From JAODBQ01 sp047602055 (GTDB lineage: Bacteria > Actinomycetota > Acidimicrobiia > Acidimicrobiales > Ilumatobacteraceae): 64,000 nt of DNA. The notes beneath the pieces are model-generated. The model made no database searches. It worked only from the letters and a program-made list of their open reading frames with translations, and was not told the origin of the DNA. The stretch covers positions 1,240,001-1,304,000 of the forward strand of contig JASGIG010000001.1 in NCBI GenBank assembly GCA_047602055.1, given 5' to 3'. The translations under genes were made by a program, and so were the position numbers. Below, in pieces: positions 28,531-36,087 of this stretch; position 1 is the stretch's first letter; each line of letters opens with the position of its first letter.

Positions 28531-28747
28531 CGGCGTCGTTCTCGGCCAAGGTGTCGTCCACGGACGGGGCCGGTGCCGACGCCCCGGTGGCCGCCGGCGG
28601 GCCGGTGACGATCTGCTTCGTCGAGGCCGGGGACGTACAGCCCGCTGACGCAGCGGCCAGCAGGGCGGTTGCTAACACCACTGGCCGCCACCGATTCCGA
28701 TGGCGGCCAGTGGGTGGTGAAGGATCGGTCAGCGTCTGACCTGACAC
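27650..28747 (-). CDS. DUF1996 lipoprotein (duplicate copy)
   Basis: Secreted lipoprotein of 365 aa. From the GTG at 28747 it reads MSGQTLTDPSPPTG, a basic n-region, a hydrophobic core VVLATALLAAASAG and a lipobox Cys (SAGC). After a short linker comes a DUF1996 domain from about residue 98 to the end: SFSHFAYDDPIVYPNQPG, SHLHMFFGNTGTNA, GYWTPAL, and HFDHRSHMAYGT-like His-rich sequence. DUF1996 has no established activity that I know of. The GTG follows TACGCT by 6 bases; the alternative ATG at 28777 has no Shine-Dalgarno. The DUF1996 part differs from the next gene by one residue (Leu for His). Confidence 0.85.
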   Translation of the reverse strand: MSGQTLTDPSPPTGRHRNRWRPVVLATALLAAASAGCTSPASTKQIVTGPPAATGASAPAPSVDDTLAENDAAIESSASEPTGNFRTICSFSHFAYDDPIVYPNQPGKSHLHMFFGNTGTNASSTYESLRSSGDGSCQGGILNRSGYWTPALYNAAGNLLIPDYITVYYKGNGPSAAQIQTIRPFPEGLKMIAGYNMDNPNQADSTRFTWTCETTQNPAQTIPSCPAGERIGVRLAFPPCWDGVNLDSTDHRSHMAYGTYDTTGVWHCPTGYPVLLPEYSIGIWYANDGNSANWYLSSDRMAGMTHANGTTFHADWFGAWDPTTIQTFVTNCIDALRNCIDGELGNGTQLVGGYTYTGPKVVAPI

Positions 28748-29669
28748 GTGCGCAGCGTACTGACGCACACCGTGCATGGTTGGGCAGATCAGATCGGTGC
28801 GACGACCTTGGGGCCGGTGTAGGTGTAGCCGCCGACGAGTTGGGTGCCGTTGCCGAGCTCGCCGTCGATGCAGTTGCGGAGTGCGTCGATGCAGTTGGTG
28901 ACGAAGGTCTGGATGGTGGTTGGGTCCCAGGCGCCGAACCAGTCGGCGTGGAAGGTGGTGCCGTTGGCGTGGGTCATGCCGGCCATTCGGTCCGATGAGA
29001 GGTACCAGTTGGCGCTGTTGCCGTCGTTGGCGTACCAGATGCCGATGCTGTATTCGGGCAGCAGGACGGGGTAGCCGGTCGGGCAGTGCCAGACCCCGGT
29101 GGTGTCGTAGGTGCCGTAGGCCATGTGTGACCGGTGGTCGGTGGAGTCGAGGTTGACGCCATCCCAGCACGGGGGGAACGCGTGACGGACACCGATTCGT
29201 TCGCCGGCGGGGCAACTGGGGATGGTCTGCGCGGGATTTTGGGTGGTTTCGCAGGTCCAGGTGAACCGGGTGGAGTCGGCTTGGTTGGGGTTGTCCATGT
29301 TGTAGCCGGCGATCATCTTCAGTCCCTCTGGGAACGGGCGGATCGTTTGGATCTGCGCGGCCGAGGGTCCGTTGCCTTTGTAGTAGACGGTGATGTAGTC
29401 CGGGATCAGCAGGTTGCCGGCGGCGTTGTACAGCGCTGGCGTCCAGTAGCCCGACCGGTTGAGGATCCCGCCTTGGCAGGAGCCGTCGCCGCTGGAGCGC
29501 AGCGACTCGTAGGTGGACGACGCGTTGGTGCCGGTGTTGCCGAAGAACATGTGCAGGTGCGACTTGCCCGGCTGGTTCGGGTAGACGATCGGATCGTCGT
29601 AGGCGAAGTGCGAGAACGAGCAGATCGTCCGGAAGTTCCCCGTCGGCTCCGACGCCGACGACTCGATGA
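28746..29669. repeat. 924-bp direct repeat, copy 2
   Basis: Partner of 27607-28530. The two copies are 215 bases apart in the same orientation. Homology ends abruptly at the DUF1996 N-terminal boundary (both copies read GACTCGATG), after which unrelated N-terminal coding sequence follows. Confidence 0.93.
28754..28759 (-). promoter_or_regulatory. leaderless-type -10 box (TACGCT)
   Basis: On the minus strand TACGCT is 6 bases before the GTG at 28747. The same box exists in repeat copy 1, but there the base change GTG to GTC removes the start codon. Confidence 0.4.
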
Positions 29670-30987
29670 CCGAGTTCGTGCTGACGATCAGGCCGGAGGT
29701 GCTGACGCCCCCGCCGACGACGGGTGCCGTCGAGGCGGCAGCGGCAGCGGCAGCGGCAGGCGTGCTGGGACTGGTGGCCGTTCCGATCGTCGTCGCCGGG
29801 GTGCGCTGCGGGCCACCAGTCGTGTAACCCATGGCGTCGACCACCAGGTCCATCGCCGTCCCGTTCGAGGTGAACGTCTGGAGACAGGCGCTGCCGTCGG
29901 CAGCCAGCGGGACGAGTGCCATGTTCGAGCGCAGCGCGCCGGACCACGTGTTGATCGTCGACGTCGTCGGCTTGTCCTGGCCGCATGGCCACACGGTGAC
30001 GTAGCCGTCCCCACGGGTGTTGACGACGGTGACCGTCAGCAGCGCCGCGGCCGCGTCGGCTGGCACGCCGCCGCGGCCGGCGACGTTCAGTGAGATCGTC
30101 GTACCCGTCGATGGTGCGCCGAACGACCACGAGGGGTCCCGTGTGTCCAGCAGACGCTGTGGGGTCTGGGTGCGCAGAGCGCCGCTGCCCGAGGCCCAGC
30201 CGAACGTGTCCACCACGACGTTGACGTCGGTCATCGACTTCAGGCACATCGCCCCGTTGGCCAGGCCCACGAAGGTGAAGTTGCCCACCGTGTCGCCGGC
30301 CGCGAAGTTCACGGTCGAGCTCGACGTCGGCTGGCCGCACGGGTATGCGACGATCCAGCCGGCCGCCTTCGGTGCGTCGACCGTGATGTTCACCGCGGCG
30401 ATGCCGGCATTGCTGCCGATGTTCTTGGTCCCGGCGATCTGGATCTTGCGCTCCTCGAACGCACGGAGCTGATCGCCGGTGGTGCGGGTGTCGACCAGCC
30501 GGTTTGGTGTTGCCGTGGTGAAGTCCGAGGTGCCGACGAGCCACCCGGTGAGATCCCCGACCAGGTGAACGTTGGCGGAGGTCGACAGGCAGACTCCCCC
30601 ACCGCTCAGCTTGATGACCACGGCGTTCGCGGTTGTGCGCCCTGGGACGAAGTTCAGCGACGACGTCGTCGGCTGCGGATCCGAGCAGGACCAGGCGCGC
30701 ACCCAGCCGGGACCGTCAGCCTCGGTGGCCGTCAGGTTGAGGACGATGGCGCTGGCGCCGGCACTTTCGGCAGGCGCCGCCTTGAAGGCAAGGACCTGTC
30801 CGGGTGCGACCTTGCCGGCCTTGGCGCCAAGGCCGATGCGGGTGTCCAAGACACGCTGCGGCTGAGCCGCGGTGACGGACGTGGACCTGGGATTTGGTTG
30901 GGCTTGGCCGGTGGTCACAACCGCGACCGTCGAAGCCAGCACGCCCACGGCTGCCGCAACCGCGGCAGCGCGAAGACGACGTTTCAT
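28789..30987 (-). CDS. secreted protein: three DTR modules plus DUF1996
   Basis: Secreted protein of 732 aa. A signal peptide (MKRRLRAAAVAAAVGVLAS...) is followed by three repeats of an extracellular module of about 120 residues, beginning RVLDTRIGLG, RLVDTRTTGD and RLLDTRDPSW. Each continues through a WPCG-like Cys, a second Cys and VVD-x-GW/GY. Then come an Ala-rich linker (encoded by a GCAGCG-type microsatellite near 29733-29758) and a C-terminal DUF1996 domain. The DTR module is, from memory, common in secreted proteins of Acidimicrobiia but has no function known to me. GAAGGG precedes the ATG by about 11 bases. It probably acts on, or binds, the polymer or cell surface. Confidence 0.85.
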   Translation of the reverse strand: MKRRLRAAAVAAAVGVLASTVAVVTTGQAQPNPRSTSVTAAQPQRVLDTRIGLGAKAGKVAPGQVLAFKAAPAESAGASAIVLNLTATEADGPGWVRAWSCSDPQPTTSSLNFVPGRTTANAVVIKLSGGGVCLSTSANVHLVGDLTGWLVGTSDFTTATPNRLVDTRTTGDQLRAFEERKIQIAGTKNIGSNAGIAAVNITVDAPKAAGWIVAYPCGQPTSSSTVNFAAGDTVGNFTFVGLANGAMCLKSMTDVNVVVDTFGWASGSGALRTQTPQRLLDTRDPSWSFGAPSTGTTISLNVAGRGGVPADAAAALLTVTVVNTRGDGYVTVWPCGQDKPTTSTINTWSGALRSNMALVPLAADGSACLQTFTSNGTAMDLVVDAMGYTTGGPQRTPATTIGTATSPSTPAAAAAAAASTAPVVGGGVSTSGLIVSTNSVIESSASEPTGNFRTICSFSHFAYDDPIVYPNQPGKSHLHMFFGNTGTNASSTYESLRSSGDGSCQGGILNRSGYWTPALYNAAGNLLIPDYITVYYKGNGPSAAQIQTIRPFPEGLKMIAGYNMDNPNQADSTRFTWTCETTQNPAQTIPSCPAGERIGVRHAFPPCWDGVNLDSTDHRSHMAYGTYDTTGVWHCPTGYPVLLPEYSIGIWYANDGNSANWYLSSDRMAGMTHANGTTFHADWFGAWDPTTIQTFVTNCIDALRNCIDGELGNGTQLVGGYTYTGPKVVAPI

Positions 30988-31073
30988 CTCGAGTTATTTT
31001 CCCTTCGCTCACCGCTTCGATCTCGCCGGCGGTGAAAGTGAGGGAAGACCAGCGACGAACGACCCGTCGCAGA

Positions 31074-31084
31074 ACTGTAACAGT
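31074..31084. promoter_or_regulatory. palindrome ACTGTAACAGT upstream of DTR/DUF1996 gene
   Basis: An 11-base palindrome adjacent to a perfect TTGACA on the minus strand (31088-31093) in the gap 30988-31128. It could be an operator at the promoter of the secreted protein gene; no -10 box at normal spacing is evident. Confidence 0.3.
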
Positions 31085-31128
31085 TGGTGTCAAGTTTTCG
31101 GCCGGCACGGGCCGAGGGCGTCGCTCGG

Positions 31129-32721
31129 TCAGGAGGCGGAACTGTCGCTGATCAGCACCCGTTCGGCACGGCGGTCACGCGACATGTCCTGCGCGGAGGA
31201 GTCCGTCTCCGTGTGTTTGCGGGAGCGGATGAGCCGAGAGACGAGGTGCTCGATGGTGCTGAGCAGGATCAACAGGTCGAGGACGAGCGACCAGTTCTCG
31301 ACGTAGAACAGGTCGAGTCGGCGATACGCCTCGAACGACGGGTTGTCGCGAGCCTCCACCTGCCACAGCCCGGTGATACCGGGCGGCACCTGTTCGCGCA
31401 GCCGCAACTCGGCGGGGAACTGGGCCACCTCGCGTTCGAGGGCGGGGCGCGGGCCGACCAGGCTCATCTGGCCCAACAGGACGTTGATCAGCTGTGGCAG
31501 CTCATCGAGGCTGGAGGTGCGCAGGAATCGCCCGACACGTGTGACGCGTGGGTCGTGCTTCATCTTGAACAGGGGGCCACGGCGCTCGTTGGTCGCCTCG
31601 AGCTCGGCGAGCCGTTGTTCGGCGTCCACGGCCATCGTTCGGAACTTGTAGACGCCGAACAGCCGGCCGTCACGACCGACGCGTCGTTGCTTGAACAGGA
31701 TCGGCCCGCCGTCGTCGAACTTGATCAACAGCGCGATGAGCAGGAACAGCGGGCTGGCGAGCAGCAGCGCGAGCGCCGCGCCAACGGTGTCGAAGGTCCG
31801 CTTCATCGCTTGCTGGGCACGACCGAGCGAGGGCGCCTCGATGTACAGCAGGGGCTCGTGGGCCAATGGCAGCGAGCGCAGTCGACGACCGTCGATCCCG
31901 GAGATGCCGGTGGCGACGTGGACGTGGATGTGCTCGCGTTGGAACCAACGGATCAGTGCGTTCAACCGCGCCGGGTGCGCGACGTTGGTCGAGACGATGA
32001 CGCCCGAGACGTGCGCGGCGGTGACGAGTTGCTCGGCGTCGTCCGTCGGGCCGAGCCAGATCGACACGTGACCGGCAGCCGTGGCCATCTCACGATCGCC
32101 GACGATGCCGGCGACGCGCACTCCGAGCTCGGGGTGGGTCTGGAACAGCCCGATCAGGCCGAGGATCTCGCTGGTCGCGCCGATCGCGACGACGCGCCGG
32201 CAGAAGCGGTCGTTGGCCCGTGCCGCACTGAGCCACGCCCGGTAGGCCGATCGCCAGCAGACGAGCAGGCACCAGGCGAGGATCGCCGACAACGAGACGT
32301 AGCGCACGTACAAGCCCAGGCGGAACACCCGGTCGGCGACGAGCAGCGCCACGGCAAGCACCAGCAGGGAGCGGGTGATGCGAGTGAGCTCGACGACGCG
32401 GATCGCGCTGACGCGGGCGAGCCACAGCCCTTGGGCGCGCATCGCCGACACCCCGAAGGCGACGAACATGACGGCAGCGATGATGCCCCTCGGCGGCGAG
32501 ACCGTCTTGTTCACCATCGTCCCGACGCTGAGGACGGCGGTGACGGCGACGGCAAGCGCGATGGCGTCGCCGCTCAGCAGGATGGCTTTCAACCTGCGAC
32601 TCTGCTTGCGGTTCAGAGCGTCAGCGAACTCCGCAACTGACTGCTCGACAATCGCTCCCGTTCCGCCCGTTCCGCTCATCGTCAGCATGCCGGCCTGGCC
32701 ACGTCGAAATTGGCTGGCCAT
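31129..32721 (-). CDS. exopolysaccharide polyprenyl-phosphate sugar transferase (initiating enzyme)
   Basis: Transfers the first sugar-1-phosphate to undecaprenyl phosphate. At 530 aa it has the usual architecture: four to five N-terminal membrane segments, a Rossmann-like middle (VVAIGATSEILGLIGL), another membrane segment (ALALLLASPLFLLIALLI) and the C-terminal bacterial sugar transferase domain with GPILFKQRRVGRDG, YKFRTM, SSLDELPQLINV, SLVGPRP and PGITGLWQVEAR. The ATG at 32721 (AAGGGAG immediately before it) is preferred to the TTG at 32763. It lies at the outer edge of the polysaccharide block, divergent from the secreted protein gene. Confidence 0.92.
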   Translation of the reverse strand: MASQFRRGQAGMLTMSGTGGTGAIVEQSVAEFADALNRKQSRRLKAILLSGDAIALAVAVTAVLSVGTMVNKTVSPPRGIIAAVMFVAFGVSAMRAQGLWLARVSAIRVVELTRITRSLLVLAVALLVADRVFRLGLYVRYVSLSAILAWCLLVCWRSAYRAWLSAARANDRFCRRVVAIGATSEILGLIGLFQTHPELGVRVAGIVGDREMATAAGHVSIWLGPTDDAEQLVTAAHVSGVIVSTNVAHPARLNALIRWFQREHIHVHVATGISGIDGRRLRSLPLAHEPLLYIEAPSLGRAQQAMKRTFDTVGAALALLLASPLFLLIALLIKFDDGGPILFKQRRVGRDGRLFGVYKFRTMAVDAEQRLAELEATNERRGPLFKMKHDPRVTRVGRFLRTSSLDELPQLINVLLGQMSLVGPRPALEREVAQFPAELRLREQVPPGITGLWQVEARDNPSFEAYRRLDLFYVENWSLVLDLLILLSTIEHLVSRLIRSRKHTETDSSAQDMSRDRRAERVLISDSSAS

Positions 32722-32865
32722 CTCCCTTCGGTCGGTCAACACCGTAGGGAGACCGGGCGGCAACGCCCATAGGCCGTTCGGACCATCACGTCGCTCGCCC
32801 GTCTGCCTGCTTTTGCCGGCGGTGACGCGTCACGCGACGTCGGCGCGGGGCACTCGTGGTCAGGT

Positions 32866-32871
32866 TACGAT
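32866..32871 (+). promoter_or_regulatory. candidate -10 box (TACGAT)
   Basis: TACGAT in the 32722-32955 gap would start a transcript near 32878, leaving a leader of about 78 bases before the ATG at 32956, which has its own GGGAGG Shine-Dalgarno. Confidence 0.35.
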
Positions 32872-32955
32872 TCCATGACAGCGCCGGGGCGGCGGTGGAC
32901 GGCGGCTGCGCACCAGCTCGCCATCAACGTGGATCGACGCCGGGAGGCCAATCAC

Positions 32956-33990
32956 ATGCACAGTCGGAGGAAGGCGCACCGCGCCGCGGTGGTCGCCGGC
33001 GCACTCTGCATCGGGCTCGTTGCCCGTCCGTGGACGGCGTCGGCCGTGCCGATCGGGACGATCGGCGGCGGTGCCACCGCCTCTGCTGCCGCCGTGCGCC
33101 TGGCCCCGCCGACGACGACGCCGGCGGCGACGACGCCGGCGGCTGGTGGTGGTTCGAGCCCGACGTTCGCTGGCTGCTCGGTGTTTCCCAGCACCAATGC
33201 GTTCAACACGGCGATCTCGTCGCTCGCCGTGCGCCCGGAGTCGTCGACGGTCGTCGCCGCGACGTCGGCGTCGGGCAGCAACCTTCAGTTCCAGTTCTGG
33301 TCGAAGCCGACGTCGGGGTTCCAGGTCGTAGCGGTTCCGGCGGACCAGCCGAACGTGCCGATCACCTACGACCAGTACCCGTCGGAGAGTGATCCCGGGC
33401 CGTTCCCGATCCCGCTGGACGCGCCACAGGAGGACAACGCCGACAAGCACATCATCGTCGTCCAGCAAGGCACCTGCCAGCTCTACGAGCTGTGGGCGAC
33501 GCACCGATCGAGCAACGGCTGGTATGCGGGCACCGGTGCGCAGTGGGATCTGGCGTCGAACGCCACCCGGCCGCCGCGGTGGACGTCGGCCGACGCTGCC
33601 GGACTGCCGATCTTCCCTGGCCTGCTGCGCTACGACGAGGTGGCCAGCGGGCACATCGATCACGCGCTGCGCGTCACCGTCGCCGTCTCGCGGTGGGCGG
33701 TGATCGCCCCGGCCACGCACTTCGTCGGCTCGGCGAACACCAGCCTTTTGCCGATGGGTGCCCGGCTGCGTCTGCGTGCCGATTACGACATCAGCGGGTT
33801 CACCGGCCAGTCGAAGGTGATCGCCCAGGCGCTCAAGACGTACGGGCTGATCGTCGCCGACAACGGCCCGAACTGGATGATCTCGGGCGTCGGCGACGCG
33901 CGCTGGGACGACACCGACATGAACCAGATCCGCAACATCCAGGCGTCGGCGTTGGAGTACGTCGACAACGGCCCGGTGGTCACCGGGTAG
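32956..33990 (+). CDS. secreted protein of unrecognised family
   Basis: Exported protein of 344 aa. The ATG at 32956 is chosen over 32875 because GGGAGG lies 8 bases upstream and it opens a clean signal peptide (MHSRRKAHRAAVVAGALCIG...ASA). A Thr/Pro/Ala-rich linker (residues about 45-65) leads to a globular domain of about 275 residues with GLLRYDEVASGHIDHALRVT, IAPATHFVG, MGARLRLRADYDISGF and LIVADNGPNWMISGVGD. I recall similar sequences in secreted proteins of other bacteria but know no activity. The rich Asp/His/Trp content is compatible with a glycan-active enzyme. It is the last gene before rplC resumes. Confidence 0.7.
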   Translation: MHSRRKAHRAAVVAGALCIGLVARPWTASAVPIGTIGGGATASAAAVRLAPPTTTPAATTPAAGGGSSPTFAGCSVFPSTNAFNTAISSLAVRPESSTVVAATSASGSNLQFQFWSKPTSGFQVVAVPADQPNVPITYDQYPSESDPGPFPIPLDAPQEDNADKHIIVVQQGTCQLYELWATHRSSNGWYAGTGAQWDLASNATRPPRWTSADAAGLPIFPGLLRYDEVASGHIDHALRVTVAVSRWAVIAPATHFVGSANTSLLPMGARLRLRADYDISGFTGQSKVIAQALKTYGLIVADNGPNWMISGVGDARWDDTDMNQIRNIQASALEYVDNGPVVTG

Positions 33991-34039
33991 GGGAGTCGTG
34001 CCGGCCGGCGCCGGTGTTGGTGCACCGGGCGCCGGGCGA

Positions 34040-34045
34040 TAGCGT
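34040..34045 (+). promoter_or_regulatory. candidate -10 box (TAGCGT) for rplC operon
   Basis: The 263-base gap 33991-34253 has no ORF. TAGCGT would start a transcript near 34052, giving a structured leader of about 200 bases before rplC. Only the box itself is seen; there is no clear -35. Confidence 0.3.
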
Positions 34046-34127
34046 TGCCCGGTCATTTGATTCGTCAATCGACGTCCGAGCCCGCCCGTCGCGATGCCGA
34101 CGGGGACAGCCCGGCACAACAGATCTC

Positions 34128-34198
34128 GATGCTCCGCCGGTCGTAGGACCTGCGGAGCATCTGTGTGAACGGCGCCAGCCACCAGGCAGGGGCGCCGT
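34128..34198 (+). promoter_or_regulatory. structured leader with two hairpins upstream of rplC
   Basis: Two perfect inverted repeats follow each other: GATGCTCCGC (34128-34137) with GCGGAGCATC (34152-34161), and ACGGCGCC (34169-34176) with GGCGCCGT (34191-34198), each with a 14-base loop. A third short one, CCCGGC-TCCG-GCCGGG, lies near 34216-34231. This could be an autoregulatory r-protein leader (L4 regulates S10 operons in other bacteria) or a terminator for the upstream gene. Confidence 0.4.
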
Positions 34199-34253
34199 GC
34201 GAGTCCGAAAACGTCCCGGCTCCGGCCGGGTCCCAACCGAAAAGGCTGCCGGC

Positions 34254-34901
34254 ATGGCACTCCAAGCGATCGTTGGCGAGAAGGTCGCCATGAGCCAGGT
34301 GTGGGTGAACGACAAGGTCGTTCCCGTCACCGTGCTCCGCGTCGAGCCTGCGCGCATCGTGCAGGTCAAGACGGCCGAGCGCGACGGTTACACCGCGCTC
34401 CAGGTCACCTACGGCCACCGCGACCCGAAGAAGCTGAACAAGCCCGAGGCCGGGCACTACGCCAAGGCCGGGGTGCAGCCGGGCAAGCGGCTCGTCGAGT
34501 TGCGCGTCGACGACGTCGACGGCTTCGAGGTCGGCCAGGAGATCAAGGTCGACCTGCTCGAGCAGGGCTCCAAGGTCGACGTCACCGCGGTCAGCCGTGG
34601 CAAGGGCACCGCCGGCGCCATGAAGCGGCACAACTTCTCCGGCCAGGGCGCCAGCCACGGCAACCACAAGCACCACCGTGCGCCGGGCTCGATCGGCTCG
34701 TGCAGCTTCCCGGGCCGCGTGTTCAAGGGGCTGCGGATGGCCGGCCACATGGGTCACGAGCAGGTCACCACCCTCAACCTCGAGGTCGTCGAGGCCGACG
34801 CCGAGCGCAACCTGCTGCTCGTGCGCGGCTCCGTCCCGGGTCCCAACGGCGGGGTGGTCATCGTCCGCAACGCCGTCAAGGGCAAGAAGGCGCAGGGCTG
34901 A
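34254..34901 (+). CDS. rplC: 50S ribosomal protein L3
   Basis: Core 50S protein near the peptidyl transferase centre. The 215-aa product starts ALQAIVGEKVAMSQVW. The long central loop includes SRGKGTAGAMKRHNFSGQ, with the Gln region that is methylated in some bacteria, and the end is GGVVIVRNAVKG. The ATG at 34254 has AAAAGG about 8 bases upstream. Here it is the first gene of the remaining S10 operon, cut off from rpsJ by about 31.6 kb. rplD starts one base after its stop. Confidence 0.97.
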   Translation: MALQAIVGEKVAMSQVWVNDKVVPVTVLRVEPARIVQVKTAERDGYTALQVTYGHRDPKKLNKPEAGHYAKAGVQPGKRLVELRVDDVDGFEVGQEIKVDLLEQGSKVDVTAVSRGKGTAGAMKRHNFSGQGASHGNHKHHRAPGSIGSCSFPGRVFKGLRMAGHMGHEQVTTLNLEVVEADAERNLLLVRGSVPGPNGGVVIVRNAVKGKKAQG

Positions 34902-34902
34902 C

Positions 34903-35793
34903 ATGACGCAGATCACCGTCAAGACCGCGGCCGGCAAGGACGCCGGCAACGTCGAGCTCGCCGAGTCGGTCTTCGGCGTGCAGCCGAACGTGCCGCTGAT
35001 GCACCAGGTCGTCACCGCCCAGTTGGCGGCGCGCCGGTCCGGCACGCAGAGCACCAAGACCCGCGCCGAGGTGTCGGGTGGCGGCAAGAAGCCGTTCAAG
35101 CAGAAGGGCACGGGCAACGCCCGCCAGGGCTCGATCCGCGCCCCGCACTACAGCGGTGGCGGCGTCGCCCTGGCCCCCAAGCCGCGCAAGTACGACCAGA
35201 AGACCCCGAAGAAGATGATCAAGGCCGCCCTGGCCTCGGCACTGTCCGACCGGGCCGCCGAGGGCAAGGTCCTCGTCATCGACGACTGGGGCTTCAGCGA
35301 GCCGAAGACCAAGTCGGCCATCGCCGCGCTCGGCGCCCTCGGCATCGACGGCAAGGCACTCGTCGTCGTCGAGCCGAGCGACACCAACACGATCAAGAGC
35401 TTCCTCAACCTCCCCGAGGTGCAGCTCATCGAGCGCAGCGAGCTGAACGCCTACGACGTGCTGTGCAACGACGTCGTCGTCTTCACCAAGGCCACGTTGC
35501 CCGTCGGCACCGAGCCGACGGCGGCGAAGAAGAACTCGCTGCCCGCCGCGGCCGACGTGCCGAAGGACAGCGCCGGTGCCGACGCCCCCGCCGGCTCCGC
35601 CCCGGCGAACGACGACGGGTCGGCGCCGGAGGGCTTCGACATCAAGGGCAACGCCGACTCGATGCTGTACCACGTGCCCGGCAGCCGGTTCTACGACCAG
35701 ACGGTCGCCGAGATCTGGTTCGCCACCGCCGAGGACGCCGAGGCGGCCGGCTACCAACTTCCCCCCAGCCAGCGTGAGGACGACGAGTCATGA
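34903..35793 (+). CDS. rplD: 50S ribosomal protein L4 with extra C-terminal domain
   Basis: L4 contributes to the exit tunnel and, in several bacteria, represses the S10 operon. Residues 1-205 are normal L4: HQVVTAQLAARRSGTQSTKTR and GGGKKPFKQKGTGNARQGS form the tunnel loop, and ELNAYDVLCNDVVVFTK closes the fold. At 296 aa it is about 80 longer than usual. After an acidic/Ala linker (about 210-235) comes a domain of about 45 residues with GFDIKGNADSMLYHVPGSRF, YDQT and EDAEAAGYQLP. The same domain ends L22 here, with near-identical DNA. It overlaps rplW by 4 bases. Confidence 0.96.
   Translation: MTQITVKTAAGKDAGNVELAESVFGVQPNVPLMHQVVTAQLAARRSGTQSTKTRAEVSGGGKKPFKQKGTGNARQGSIRAPHYSGGGVALAPKPRKYDQKTPKKMIKAALASALSDRAAEGKVLVIDDWGFSEPKTKSAIAALGALGIDGKALVVVEPSDTNTIKSFLNLPEVQLIERSELNAYDVLCNDVVVFTKATLPVGTEPTAAKKNSLPAAADVPKDSAGADAPAGSAPANDDGSAPEGFDIKGNADSMLYHVPGSRFYDQTVAEIWFATAEDAEAAGYQLPPSQREDDES
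35614..35780. repeat. duplicated domain-coding segment (in rplD)
   Basis: Matches 37892-38058 in rplV (offset 2278) with about six mismatches in the first 147 bases and a run of 72 identical bases including wobble positions. Confidence 0.88.
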
Positions 35794-36080
35794 AGGATCC
35801 GCGCGACATCATCCTCGCCCCGGTCGTGTCGGAGAAGTCCTACGGGCTGATCGAGCAGGGCGTCTACACGTTCAAGGTCCACCCCGACGCCAGCAAGCCG
35901 GAGATCCATGACGCCGTCCAGGCCATCTGGGGCGTCAAGGTCGTCAAGGTCAACACGATGAACCGCAAGGGCAAGGTCACCCGCGCCCGGCGGAGCAACA
36001 AGTACGGCAGCAAGCCCGACACCAAGCGGGCGATCGTCACCCTGGCAGCGGGCGACGAGATCCCGCTGTTCGAGAACTGA
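35790..36080 (+). CDS. rplW: 50S ribosomal protein L23
   Basis: Exit-tunnel rim protein and docking site for trigger factor and SRP. Normal at 96 aa: IILAPVVSEKSYGLIEQGVY, KPEIHDAVQAIWGVKVVKVN and NKYGSKPDTKRAIVTL. The start overlaps the rplD stop (ATGA), so translation is coupled. rplB begins 7 bases after the stop. Confidence 0.97.
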   Translation: MKDPRDIILAPVVSEKSYGLIEQGVYTFKVHPDASKPEIHDAVQAIWGVKVVKVNTMNRKGKVTRARRSNKYGSKPDTKRAIVTLAAGDEIPLFEN

Positions 36081-36087
36081 GCGAACG

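Noticed and set aside
27650..30544. 964-aa open frame running through both DUF1996 genes
   Set aside because: Its first two thirds are the wrong frame of the DTR/DUF1996 gene; only the part after 28747 has a signal peptide and the conserved domain.
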